From contig DASYVJ010000055.1 of assembly GCA_035937155.1 (NCBI GenBank), positions 1 through 64,000 on the forward strand: a DNA stretch of 64,000 nucleotides, given 5' to 3'. The DNA comes from Palsa-870 sp035937155. GTDB lineage: Bacteria; Chloroflexota; Dormibacteria; Dormibacterales; Dormibacteraceae. Each line of letters starts with the position of its first letter. Position 1 is the first letter of the stretch. The notes below the pieces were generated by a model. That model had not been told where the DNA came from and made no database searches. It was given only the letters and a program-made list of their open reading frames with translations. A program made the position numbers and the translations under genes. Shown in pieces: positions 48,944 through 56,998 of the stretch.

Positions 48944-49987
48944 ATGCCGGTTCCTAACGCATCTCGAATCCTGGCCGAGCGTTTTACCGCCCAGCTCCTG
49001 GCCGGAAAGCCGGAGCATGACCCGCTGACCGTAGCCGAGAGGCTGCTCGCGATTCAAGGCCAGGACCCACGCGGCGCGAGGTTGGCGATCCGCGCCCGGA
49101 CGACGGGCCTGACTTCGGACGATGTCGATCGCGCGCTCACCGAAGACCGATCGCTGGTGATCACCTGGCTCAACCGAGGCACGCTGCACCTCGTCCGCAG
49201 CGAAGACTATGGCTGGCTGCACGCGGTGACGGCGCCTCCGACAGTCAGCGTCAATGCCCGCCGGCTGCGCGAGGAAGGAGTGACTCCGGCGATGGCCGAG
49301 CGCGGCGTGGCGCTGATCCGCCGATCTCTTGCCGCCGACGGGCCTCAGACCCGCCAGGAGCTTGGCCAGAGCCTCGCCGCGGGGCGGGTGCGCGTGGAGG
49401 GTCAGGCGCTGGTTCACCTGCTGCTGCTGGCATCGCTGCGGGGGCTGATCGTCGGTGGGCCGATGGTGAGCGGCCGGCAGGCGTTCGCGCTTACAAGCGA
49501 TTGGCTCGGCCAGCCGAAACCTGTCGTCCGCGAGCGCGCGTTGGCGGAGCTTGCCCGGCGCTACCTTGCCGGCCACGGCCCGGCGACCGATCGGGACCTG
49601 GCCTACTGGTCCGGGCTTGCGCTGCGTGACGCGAGGGCGGGACTGAAGGCGATCGGCTCGGAAACCGTCGAGCGCGGCGATGGCCTGGTCAACCTGAAGA
49701 GGGCGAGAGCGAGCCGGTCGCTTCCGCCACCTCGCTTGCTGGGGTCCTTTGACCCGGTCCTGTTCGGCTGGACTTCTCGCGACGCGATCCTCGGCGCGGA
49801 TGGGCCGGCGGTGGTCTCCGGAGGCACCTTTCGACCTTTTGCCATGGTCCGCGGCCACGCCGCCGCGACATGGTCGATGCGCGCGGGCAAGGTGGACCTG
49901 AAACCCTTCCGCCCGGTGTCGCGATCAGACGCCACCGCATTGAGGGCCGACGAGAGGGACGTAAGGCGGTTTTTCAACCTGACCTAG
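48944..49987 (+). CDS. Winged-helix DNA-binding domain protein (HTH_42)
   Basis: A 347-residue protein of the HTH_42 family, which includes the E. coli YcaQ/AlkX and AlkZ DNA glycosylases that unhook interstrand crosslinks. The motifs LAIQGQDPRGARLAIRAR near residue 34, TWLNRGTLHLVRSEDYGWL near 67, and LGSFDPVLFGWTSRD near 265 are typical. AlkZ-type enzymes have a QxQ motif; here the equivalent stretch reads QGQD. Many members are of unknown function. A frameshifted homologue occurs at 55.9-57.0 kb. It ends five bases before the opposite-strand tRNA-Gln. Confidence 0.88.
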   Translation: MPVPNASRILAERFTAQLLAGKPEHDPLTVAERLLAIQGQDPRGARLAIRARTTGLTSDDVDRALTEDRSLVITWLNRGTLHLVRSEDYGWLHAVTAPPTVSVNARRLREEGVTPAMAERGVALIRRSLAADGPQTRQELGQSLAAGRVRVEGQALVHLLLLASLRGLIVGGPMVSGRQAFALTSDWLGQPKPVVRERALAELARRYLAGHGPATDRDLAYWSGLALRDARAGLKAIGSETVERGDGLVNLKRARASRSLPPPRLLGSFDPVLFGWTSRDAILGADGPAVVSGGTFRPFAMVRGHAAATWSMRAGKVDLKPFRPVSRSDATALRADERDVRRFFNLT

Positions 49988-49992
49988 CGATA

Positions 49993-50067
49993 TGGCTGGG
50001 GAGGAAGGATTCGAACCTTCAACCTTCTGATCCAGAGTCAGCTGCGCTACCGTTGCGCCACTCCCCA
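49993..50067 (-). tRNA. tRNA-Gln (CTG anticodon)
   Basis: Minus-strand cloverleaf: acceptor TGGGGAG pairs with CTCCCCA, D-arm GCGC...GCGC, anticodon loop CTCTGGA (anticodon CTG), T-arm with GGTTCGAATCC, discriminator G and an encoded CCA at 49995-49993. Length is 75 with the CCA. The 27-43 pair is a G-A mismatch. It reads Gln codon CAG. Confidence 0.95.
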
Positions 50068-50114
50068 AGGTCTGCTGTCGCGCCGGGCCTCATTGTTCCA
50101 GCTACTGCCTGGCG

Positions 50115-50190
50115 GTGGGATCCGGTCCCCTGGGCGGGGGGGCCCTGGAGGCCCTGTAGCGCCTCGCAGCCCAGTCCGAACCGGTCCCAC
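50115..50190. ncRNA. Candidate rod-shaped structured RNA
   Basis: The stretch 50068-50355 has no gene. Here GTGGGA, CCGGT and CTGGGC (50115-50135) pair in order with GCCCAG, ACCGG and TCCCAC (50169-50190), giving a long imperfect hairpin of 17 pairs with two internal loops and a GC-rich tip. A strong plus-strand terminator follows 67 bases later. The sequence lacks the GGAAGGAAGCAG core of SRP RNA and cannot be assigned to 6S RNA by eye. Confidence 0.35.
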
Positions 50191-50256
50191 GGGCGGCAAA
50201 TTGTTGCTGATTTTGTTACGCCGCCGTTGGGAGCATTCCGCTGTCGACCCTCTGAG

Positions 50257-50293
50257 GCCCCGCGGTTTTTACCCCCCGCGGGGCTTCTTTTTT
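50257..50293 (+). terminator. Strong Rho-independent terminator
   Basis: A perfect 9-bp stem GCCCCGCGG / CCGCGGGGC (50257-50265 with 50276-50284, extendable by three pairs with one G-U) and a 10-base loop is followed by TTCTTTTTT on the plus strand. The only plus-strand gene upstream is the HTH_42 gene ending at 49987. It must end either that transcript, which would then run antisense through tRNA-Gln, or a small RNA starting after 50068. Confidence 0.8.
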
Positions 50294-50355
50294 GTGATCA
50301 AAGCCTCCCGCGACCACACTTGCCCCGCAGCCGGCAACTCCCTGCCGGTTGGCCA

Positions 50356-50733
50356 CTACTCCCGGGTTATCACGACGCCCGGTTTCTTCCCCGAGCCCTC
50401 CGAACGGACGGTCATCCTGATCGACAGCGCCTCCCGGGAGCCCATCAGCCGGCCGAAAGTCTCTTCCATGAGGGTCTTCGCCCGGTGCAGGTTGATCGCC
50501 CACCCGACACCGAAAACCCTGTCGCTCAAAAGGTGGTCGGAATTCGGGTTCCAGTACGCATCTCGGATGCGCTGCCAGGTCGGAGGCCGGAAGTCATACG
50601 GGACGAAACCGAACACCCGTCCCTCCCATGTACGCTCAGGTTCAGGCTTCGCCAGCTCGGTCGCTACTGCCGCCACGACCAGGCCAAACGCGGCAAACCG
50701 CACCAGCCTTCGCACTCGACGTAAAGTCCGCAT
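50356..50733 (-). CDS. DUF5808-like membrane-anchored small protein
   Basis: A 125-residue protein with a basic N-terminus and one membrane helix (RFAAFGLVVAAVATELA near residue 12). The following segment GFVPYDFRPPTWQRIRDAYW, then WNPNSDHLLSDRVFGVGWAIN near 65, resembles the short DUF5808 motif, whose role is unknown. The ATG at 50733 starts a plausible signal-anchor; a longer reading to 50826 overlaps yvcK and was not used. It is divergent from yvcK with 65 bp between starts. Confidence 0.75.
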   Translation of the reverse strand: MRTLRRVRRLVRFAAFGLVVAAVATELAKPEPERTWEGRVFGFVPYDFRPPTWQRIRDAYWNPNSDHLLSDRVFGVGWAINLHRAKTLMEETFGRLMGSREALSIRMTVRSEGSGKKPGVVITRE

Positions 50734-50798
50734 ACTGGATGAAGCGTAGTACCAAAGTAACCTTGCACGTTTTGAAACCGTTGGTGCACTCGGGATAG

Positions 50799-52073
50799 AT
50801 GGCCACAAGGCTCCAATCCACGACACGTTGGCTGCGGTGGCTCACGCCTGGTCTTCAGATCAAGCGTTGGCTGCTTTTGCTCATGGCCGCCGAACTCGTG
50901 CTCGTGCTTGGTGTCGCGTACGCCTTGAAAGAGCTCTATCAGACGACCAAGCTGCCGCCCGAGTTCTACTACATCACCCTGCAGTTCCTGCCCTACTGGG
51001 CGCGCGCGGTCATCTTTGGAATCCTTGGCGTTGGCCTATTGCTCTTCAGCTATCTGAAGCTCACGCAGTCTGTGCTCGGCCCGTTCCTGCCAGGCAACAG
51101 CACAGCGAGCGTTGTCGAGGTCATCCATGCCTTCCGTGTTCGCGGCCGAGGCCCTCGCATCGTCGCGATCGGAGGCGGGACCGGCTTGAGTGCGCTGCTG
51201 CGTGGTTTGAAGGTCTATACGTCGAATCTTTCGGCCATCGTCACCGTGGCGGACGACGGCGGTTCCTCTGGAAGGCTGCGTGACGAGTACCGGATCCTGC
51301 CTCCTGGCGACTTCCGCCAATGCCTCGTCGCGCTTGCCGACGCCGAGCCTCTGATGAAGCAGCTATTCGATCATCGCTTCAAAGAGGGCTCGCTGAACGG
51401 CCACTCGTTTGGCAACCTGTTCATCATGGCGATGGCCGACGTCACCGGAAACTTCGAGCACGCGCTGCGTGAATCGGGCAAGGTTCTCGCCGTGAAAGGG
51501 ACCATCCTGCCCTCGACGCTGCAGGACGTGACCCTGGTCGCATCCATCAACGGACACACAGTTGAAGGCGAGTCGAAGATCCCGATGCAGAACGCTCCGA
51601 TCAGCCATGTCTTCCTCAAACCCGATGGTGCTCAGATCAACCCGGAGGCTGCTCAGGCCATCCTCAACGCCGAGCTCATCATCATCGGCCCTGGCTCGCT
51701 GTACACCTCCATAATGCCCAACCTCCTCGTCGAGGGCATGGTCGAAGCCATCAAAGCCTCACCCGCGCTCAAGGTCTATATCTGCAACCTCGCAGCGCAG
51801 AGCGGCGAGACGGACGGCTACATGGTCGACGACTACTTGCGGGTGATCCGCGAGCACATCGGCGCCAACCTGTTCGATTTCGTGCTCGTCAACTCCAACC
51901 TCTCTCACGCTCCGACCGGCGGGCAGACACAGGTCATCTTCAAGCCCGTCGACGTGAACAGGCACCCCGAGCTGCGGTTCATCGCAGCTGATGTCGTCAA
52001 TGTGCGGCTGCCGTCGCACCACGATCCTGACAAGCTCGCGCGCACGATCATGCGGAAGGTCTGGCAGGCCTAA
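50799..52073 (+). CDS. yvcK: YvcK/CofD-family protein with N-terminal membrane anchor
   Basis: Member of the gluconeogenesis-factor family, which binds UDP-sugars and is needed for cell shape and growth on gluconeogenic carbon in Bacillus. The domain spans about 120-420, with VAIGGGTGLSALLRGLKVY near 125, VTVADDGGSSGRLR near 148, PPGDFRQCLVALAD near 170 and NGHSFGNLFIMAM near 205. Residues 1-110 add two hydrophobic helices (about 22-44 and 66-88), an extension absent from Bacillus YvcK that should place it at the membrane. It overlaps the PAP2 gene by four bases at the 3' end. Confidence 0.92.
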   Translation: MATRLQSTTRWLRWLTPGLQIKRWLLLLMAAELVLVLGVAYALKELYQTTKLPPEFYYITLQFLPYWARAVIFGILGVGLLLFSYLKLTQSVLGPFLPGNSTASVVEVIHAFRVRGRGPRIVAIGGGTGLSALLRGLKVYTSNLSAIVTVADDGGSSGRLRDEYRILPPGDFRQCLVALADAEPLMKQLFDHRFKEGSLNGHSFGNLFIMAMADVTGNFEHALRESGKVLAVKGTILPSTLQDVTLVASINGHTVEGESKIPMQNAPISHVFLKPDGAQINPEAAQAILNAELIIIGPGSLYTSIMPNLLVEGMVEAIKASPALKVYICNLAAQSGETDGYMVDDYLRVIREHIGANLFDFVLVNSNLSHAPTGGQTQVIFKPVDVNRHPELRFIAADVVNVRLPSHHDPDKLARTIMRKVWQA

Positions 52074-53047
52074 CCGGAGAGTGCGGGGCGCGGGCGACGG
52101 CCGCGCCAGCGGGTGAACGCTTCGACGATGAGAACGGCCACAGCCACGTAGACGAAACCGTCGAGCGCGTCCACGACGTAGTGCTCGCCGAGGTACACGA
52201 TGGACAGCAGCACGCCGGTGGTCCACAAGATCAGTCCAACGGCCAGGGCGCGATATCTCGACCACGCATACACCGCGGCCAGTGCCGGGAAGGCTGCGTG
52301 TAGAGATGGAAACGCGGCGAACTGGTTGGGATTGAGGTGCGTGTAGATCGGCGAAACGATGTAGTTGGCTCCCCAGAACTTCTGGACTGTCTCGTTCAGG
52401 ATCTTATGGACCACGGACGAATCGGCGACGCTACCTTCCTGGAATTGATACCAGGGTGGTGCCGACGGCCAGAAGAGATAGGTGATGAAGGAAAGGAGCG
52501 CCATCAGGAGCAAAGCGCCGACGAACCTGCGGAAATGCTCTCGGCTGCGGACCCAGAAAACGAAACCGACCACGATCGGCAGCGGGAAGTGCATGAAGTA
52601 AAAGAACATCGCGATGACGTCCTGCGGACTGACAGTCTCGGGTCGATAGAAGGCGTGCTGCAGGGTCAGCGTCGGCAGCGAGCCGCCGAACGCCGCCCGT
52701 TCGATACCCGACAGGTCGTGAGGGGCGAAACCCGTCTTCGAGGCGAAGCCGCGCATCGCTTCGTAGCCGAAGAAGAGGATGAGAAAAGGCCCCCAGTCCG
52801 CGACGAACGTCCTGCCGCGTCCGAGGGCGACCGCGATCACGAGCAGGGCCAGCACAACCCACTCGGGCTCGATGGAGATGCCCCGCCACAGCATCACGCC
52901 GAAGATGAGCGCGAGATACAGGATGCTGCCGATAAGGATCACCCGCGGGCGGCGAACCCTGCCTACGCCACCGGGCGTCTGGACCTCCAAGCCCTCGTCG
53001 CGGGCCCGCTCAGCGGGTTCGGACAACCACCACCGCCGCGATCTCAA
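52070..53047 (-). CDS. PAP2-superfamily membrane phosphatase
   Basis: Multi-helix phosphatase/phosphotransferase of up to 325 residues. The active site motifs are FPSLHAAFPAL near residue 250 (catalytic His) and YLGEHYVVDALDG near 290; the first KXXXXXXRP motif is not evident, as in the PAP2_3 group that includes inositol-phosphorylceramide synthase-like proteins. It probably acts on a lipid or lipid-linked phosphate. The ATG at 53047 overlaps the ridA stop by 38 bases; a TTG at 53026 is possible. Confidence 0.87.
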   Translation of the reverse strand: MRSRRWWLSEPAERARDEGLEVQTPGGVGRVRRPRVILIGSILYLALIFGVMLWRGISIEPEWVVLALLVIAVALGRGRTFVADWGPFLILFFGYEAMRGFASKTGFAPHDLSGIERAAFGGSLPTLTLQHAFYRPETVSPQDVIAMFFYFMHFPLPIVVGFVFWVRSREHFRRFVGALLLMALLSFITYLFWPSAPPWYQFQEGSVADSSVVHKILNETVQKFWGANYIVSPIYTHLNPNQFAAFPSLHAAFPALAAVYAWSRYRALAVGLILWTTGVLLSIVYLGEHYVVDALDGFVYVAVAVLIVEAFTRWRGRRPRPALSG

Positions 53048-53492
53048 CTGTCACAGAGAAGGGAAGCGCATTCGTCCCAAGGGCAACCCGTGTGTGCCGT
53101 CCGGCCTCGCCCAGCACATCTACCAGTAGGTCGGAGGCGCCGTTCATGACTTTCGGCTGCTCGCCGAAACCGTCCGCCGACAGCACGAAGCCGATGAGCT
53201 GGGTCACCTGTTCTACGTTGTCGAGGCCGGCGGCAGAGTCGATCTGCGCCAGCACGTTGAGCGCGCAGATGCGTGCGCTGGCCTGGGCCTCTTCGACGCT
53301 CACCTCGTCGGGGCAGCGGCCGGTGAGGCGCTTACCATCCACGACCGAGATCTGGCCGGCCACATAAAGCAGCGCGCGGTCGTCACCGATCGGCACCAGT
53401 CGCGTCGGCACGTACGAGGCCGCAGCCGCGGGCGGTGCGGGCAGCTTGAGACCGAGCTCTCGCAGGCGCTCGTGAGGGTTCGCTGTGGTCAA
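53010..53492 (-). CDS. RidA (YjgF/YER057c/UK114)-family protein
   Basis: A 160-residue enamine/imine deaminase-family protein. Residues about 35-155 contain ALLYVAGQIS and GRCPDEVSVEEAQASARICALNVL, with the later GASDLLVDVLGEAGRHTRVALG and the C-terminal VEIAAVVVV strand. RidA proteins hydrolyse reactive 2-aminoacrylate and protect PLP enzymes; this longer form with an N-terminal tail belongs to the group often annotated as translation inhibitor-like. The catalytic Arg equivalent is in the RHTRVALG segment. It begins at TTG. Confidence 0.88.
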   Translation of the reverse strand: MTTANPHERLRELGLKLPAPPAAAASYVPTRLVPIGDDRALLYVAGQISVVDGKRLTGRCPDEVSVEEAQASARICALNVLAQIDSAAGLDNVEQVTQLIGFVLSADGFGEQPKVMNGASDLLVDVLGEAGRHTRVALGTNALPFSVTVEIAAVVVVRTR

Positions 53493-53520
53493 CTCGAGCG
53501 AGTGTAGTTAGTTCTGCGAC

Positions 53521-54771
53521 TCACCTGCGGCGGCCGCGCAGGTGGGCGACCCCGGCGAGAAGGACGATGAGGAGCGCTCCTAGGCCGAGCGCGATGTAGG
53601 GCGCCTGGGACGAAGTAAGGATGCTGAGCAGGCCAGAGCCGCCAGATGATCCCGAGCCACCCCGGCTCCCGCTCGCGACCGGCGTCGACGAACCCAGAGG
53701 CCCCTGCGGTGTTCCTCCGGTGTCGCGATAGACCCACAGTGCGGCTACGTGATCGGAGGGCCGGAAGGTAGCGACGTAAAGCGTCGGGGACTCGTCATTG
53801 GAGACCGCAAGGGCGGTGATGGATCGCATCGGCGGCGCAAGCGAAATGAATGTCTGACCTCCATCATTCGTGCGCCAGAGCCCTCCGGCTCCGGAGCCGC
53901 CGCCATCGCTCGCGGCGTACAAGCGATCGAAATGGTCGGTGATGAAAGCAACCTGCGTGTAGTCGGTCGACGGCAGCTGGCTTGCTCCACTCAGAGGCAG
54001 AAATGAGACGCCGTTGTCGGTGGATGCGAACAGGCCGGCGTTGGTGCCGGCGACCATTGGTCTCGTATCACCTACCGGAGGGAGCGGACCCGCGGCGAGC
54101 TTGACGACGTATGTGCCGCTGATCGCCGGATTCAGCGCTGACCACGTGACACCACCATCGGCGGTCTGAAACATCGGCAGGTTGCCGGCTGAAAGCGGCC
54201 CGTCGGAACCCGCCAGCATGCGGATCGGGGTATGGACCGCAGTCACGACAAGCGCGTCGATGCTCCGATTCGCGAGACCAGACTGTGACCACGTACTCCC
54301 GTCCTGGCTGATGAAAACGCCCTTGTCGGTGGCTGCCGCCACGAGCGTGAGCGCAAAGCTGAATGCGTGCACGACCCTTCCATCGAGGCCGCTCACCGGC
54401 AACCAGGTCGCGCCGTCATCTCTGCTGAGCACAGCGCCGCTGCCGCGCGTGCCGGCCAGGACAACTCCACCCTGGAAGGGGCTGAACGCAATGGTCGTCG
54501 ACACCGACTTGCCGCTGAGCACTGCCGTCCACGTCGATCCGGCGTTGGTGCTTCTGAGGAGCGAGCCTTCGGAGTTGCCGGCGATCAGCAGCTGGCTGTT
54601 CGCCGGATCGACGGCCAATCCGAAGATCGCCGAATGCCCCTGGTGAGGCAGCGGCTTCAAGGCCACCCACGTGGAAGGGGCGAGAGCGTCAGCCAACACG
54701 CCGCTCAAGGCAAAGGTGACCAGCCACAAAGCCCCAAATGTCGCGGCAAGACGTGGGCCAGGAAGCGACAC
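53521..54771 (-). CDS. Extracytoplasmic BNR/Asp-box beta-propeller with C-terminal anchor
   Basis: A 416-residue secreted protein. A signal peptide (ATFGALWLVTFALSGVLADA) is followed by at least six Asp-box repeats of the S-x-D-x-G-x-T-W type: TNAGSTW, RDDGATW, QDGSTW, DGGVTW, TDNGVSF and NDGGQTF. These form a sialidase/photosystem-assembly-type propeller. A Gly/Ser linker and a C-terminal helix (IALGLGALLIVLLAGVAHL) with a basic end anchor it. The GTG at 54771 gives a clean signal peptide; a GTG at 54789 is also possible. The longer frame to 55527 is the divergent gene's shadow. The ligand is unknown. Confidence 0.82.
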   Translation of the reverse strand: MSLPGPRLAATFGALWLVTFALSGVLADALAPSTWVALKPLPHQGHSAIFGLAVDPANSQLLIAGNSEGSLLRSTNAGSTWTAVLSGKSVSTTIAFSPFQGGVVLAGTRGSGAVLSRDDGATWLPVSGLDGRVVHAFSFALTLVAAATDKGVFISQDGSTWSQSGLANRSIDALVVTAVHTPIRMLAGSDGPLSAGNLPMFQTADGGVTWSALNPAISGTYVVKLAAGPLPPVGDTRPMVAGTNAGLFASTDNGVSFLPLSGASQLPSTDYTQVAFITDHFDRLYAASDGGGSGAGGLWRTNDGGQTFISLAPPMRSITALAVSNDESPTLYVATFRPSDHVAALWVYRDTGGTPQGPLGSSTPVASGSRGGSGSSGGSGLLSILTSSQAPYIALGLGALLIVLLAGVAHLRGRRR

Positions 54772-54858
54772 GAGCCTGCCGATTATCACCCAAGCCGGGA
54801 TGTCGGCGACCTGGGCCCCCTGGTCGCTGCCGGGCCCCGTTTGCCTACAATCCCCTGC

Positions 54859-55854
54859 GTGCTGGCTCGAGCTGCGGCCGTGCTGGACCGCGCCGCATTC
54901 AAACCGGCTTCGCTGCCGAATGACCTGATCACCGGTATCGCGTTGGCTCCGCCGGTGATCGCCGGTCTCATCATCTTCAAGGCTCCGGCCCTGGAGATGC
55001 TGGCGGTCGCCCTGACCGTCGGAGCAGCTGGGCATATCGCCGCGTACTTGCTGTGGCGAAAACAAATCCCGAAGACGCAGGCGAGCCCATTGATTGCCGC
55101 CATCTTCGGAGTGGCCCTCGTCGGCGCCGGCGCGGGCATTGCCACCTCGATCGAGATTGCGATCATCGCCGTGATCCTCGAGCTGCTTCGAGCACGCTAC
55201 ATACCGGCGATCCGCGCTCAAACCGGCCTGTTCGCGTATGCGGTTGTCGCGCTCATCACACGGGGCGCGCCCTTTGTCTACCTCAACCCCGCGAGCGGCA
55301 AAGCGTTCGGCGACCCGATCAACATCTGGTACCACTTCTTCAGCCCGGCATCCGCCCCGATCGATCCCATCCGGCTCTATATCGGCAACGTCCCCGGTCC
55401 CGTCTTCGCCACCTCGATGCTCGCCGTCGCGATCGGGGCCGCGTGGTTCGCATACGCACGTCGCTTGAGCCTGGTCGTGCTCGTCACATTTCTTCTGGGG
55501 GCGCTGGTTCCGATCTACGCGTTTCACTGGGACTATGCCTTTCAGCTCGACAGCGGGCCGACGTGGTTCGTCGCCGCGTTCCTGCTCGCCGACCGGCGCC
55601 TGCTGCCTGGGTCGTGGGCGATCCGCCCCGTGCTCGGCCTGGGGGCCGGCCTTCTCGCGGTCGGTTTGCGACGAAACGGCTACGGCATAGAGGCTGCGTT
55701 CTTCGCCGTCGCCGGGGTCCAGGTGGTCATGGCGCTGTTCGTGCTGCTGTTCTGGGGCGGCTCGTTGCTGTCGGAGCGCACGAAGCGGACGCGCCGGTTG
55801 CGGCAGCGCGAAGCCAACCTCCGGGTCGTCAAGACCGTTTCGAGGGCCGGCTAA
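54859..55854 (+). CDS. RnfD/NqrB-like membrane protein
   Basis: A 331-residue protein with about nine helices that resembles RnfD/NqrB, the membrane FMN-bearing subunits of ion-pumping electron transport complexes. Helix-rich blocks such as PNDLITGIALAPPVIAGLI near residue 18 and IPAIRAQTGLFAYAVVALI near 112 are present. The SGAT-type flavin-attachment Thr motif was not clearly seen. No other rnf/nqr gene is in the window, so it is an orphan. It starts at GTG, 87 bp from the divergent propeller gene. Confidence 0.7.
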   Translation: MLARAAAVLDRAAFKPASLPNDLITGIALAPPVIAGLIIFKAPALEMLAVALTVGAAGHIAAYLLWRKQIPKTQASPLIAAIFGVALVGAGAGIATSIEIAIIAVILELLRARYIPAIRAQTGLFAYAVVALITRGAPFVYLNPASGKAFGDPINIWYHFFSPASAPIDPIRLYIGNVPGPVFATSMLAVAIGAAWFAYARRLSLVVLVTFLLGALVPIYAFHWDYAFQLDSGPTWFVAAFLLADRRLLPGSWAIRPVLGLGAGLLAVGLRRNGYGIEAAFFAVAGVQVVMALFVLLFWGGSLLSERTKRTRRLRQREANLRVVKTVSRAG

Positions 55855-56974
55855 GCGATCTTGGCCTCGGCCCGCGCCAGGCCGAGGGTCTCCGCCACGG
55901 CCTCCGCTCTAAGACGTACCTCAGCTACCGTTTTGGCCGTCAGGCGCTGGAAAGGCTCGACCGTGACGAGCAAGGTCCCCTTGGCTGCCTGGTGCGTCCA
56001 CGTCCCCGCCACGGGGCCGTCCATCAGGACGACAGCGGATATCCAGCCCGCGGTACGGCTCACCTTCGAGTGGTTGGCTGCGTCGACGATATGGTCGCGG
56101 CTCGAGTGGCCCATCAAGTAGGGATCGAACGACGGCAGAAGCTGGACTGATTGTCCAGTGGGCTGCTTCGTGATCCGCGCGGCATCCGAAGCCAGTATGT
56201 CGGCTCGCTGCCCATCGATCGAGACTGGCGCGAGGTCGCCGGCTCCGCCCATGCTCTGTTCCCGACGCCGGGCCAGGTACCCCACCAGCGTGTGAAGTCG
56301 CCTTTGGTCGCCGGGCCGTACGCGCGCAGGTAGCGGCGCGCGACTTCGATCAGCGCCGCGTCGGGGTCCATGTCGCGCCAGCTGCCCAGCCACTGCTCCG
56401 GCCGGACGAAGGTCACGCTGTGGCCACGACTCGGGCCGAAGCACAGGAGACCCTTGCGCGCGACCGGCTTGAGGACGCCACCCCAGCCGGATTTCATCGC
56501 TTGCTGAATCGCCTCGGAGCGGCCCTTTCCCACCTTCGCGATCAGCTCCTCACGAGTAAGTGCCTGCCCGTCAAGGGCACGGCCGATCGCGTCGATGAGG
56601 TCGATGAGCTCGGGTTCGGTAATTTGCAGCCACTTGAGCCAAGCGTTTGTGTTGCGCATCCCGTACGTGCTCATTGCTGCCGTGAAGAGGGGCAGATCCT
56701 CCGCCGGGACGAGATGGAGTGTGCCACGCATGAGCCACGTCTTGACGAGCGTCTTGCGCTTCCAGAGCGCGTCCCGGACGTCCTCGACCCGGCAATCGAC
56801 TCGGGCGCCGACCTGGAGCTCGGCGGCGGACATCACCTGTGCCTGGGCGCCACCGATCTCGCCGACGACTCGGGACAGGTCCTTCTTGGGCGCCCGGCTG
56901 ATCAGGTGGTGGCCCTGGAGCCGGAAGGCGTTGACCTGTGCCCACGTCAGCTCCATCTCGACGGGCGTTTTCAC
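55851..56974 (-). pseudogene. HTH_42 protein gene broken by one frameshift
   Basis: The first frame (56974 to about 56244) encodes the HTH_42 start to RWWGTWPGVGNRAWAE, including TWLMRGTLHLVPAEDL near residue 78. It then loses homology. The next frame, from about 56243 to the stop at 55851, resumes with AGDLAPVSIDG and contains LLPSFDPYLMGHSSRDH, the conserved C-terminal block. Adding one G at 56243 on the coding strand joins them into 374 residues, close to the 347 of the intact homologue. It may be a true pseudogene or a sequencing or assembly error at a short G/C run. Start GTG 56974 or ATG 56956. Confidence 0.85.
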
Positions 56975-56998
56975 ATCAAACCGACCATTCGCCTGCGA

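Noticed and set aside
50068..50293. SRP (4.5S) RNA as identity of the rod-shaped RNA
   Set aside because: The conserved GGAAGGAAGCAG-type apical domain is missing on both strands.
52984..53047. Gene fusion or frameshift at the 38-base overlap of the PAP2 and RidA genes
   Set aside because: Both proteins are complete; the overlap shrinks if PAP2 uses the internal TTG.
53521..55527. A 668-codon reading of the propeller gene
   Set aside because: The first 250 codons are antisense to the RnfD-like gene and lack any domain; a GTG followed by a signal peptide gives a better start.
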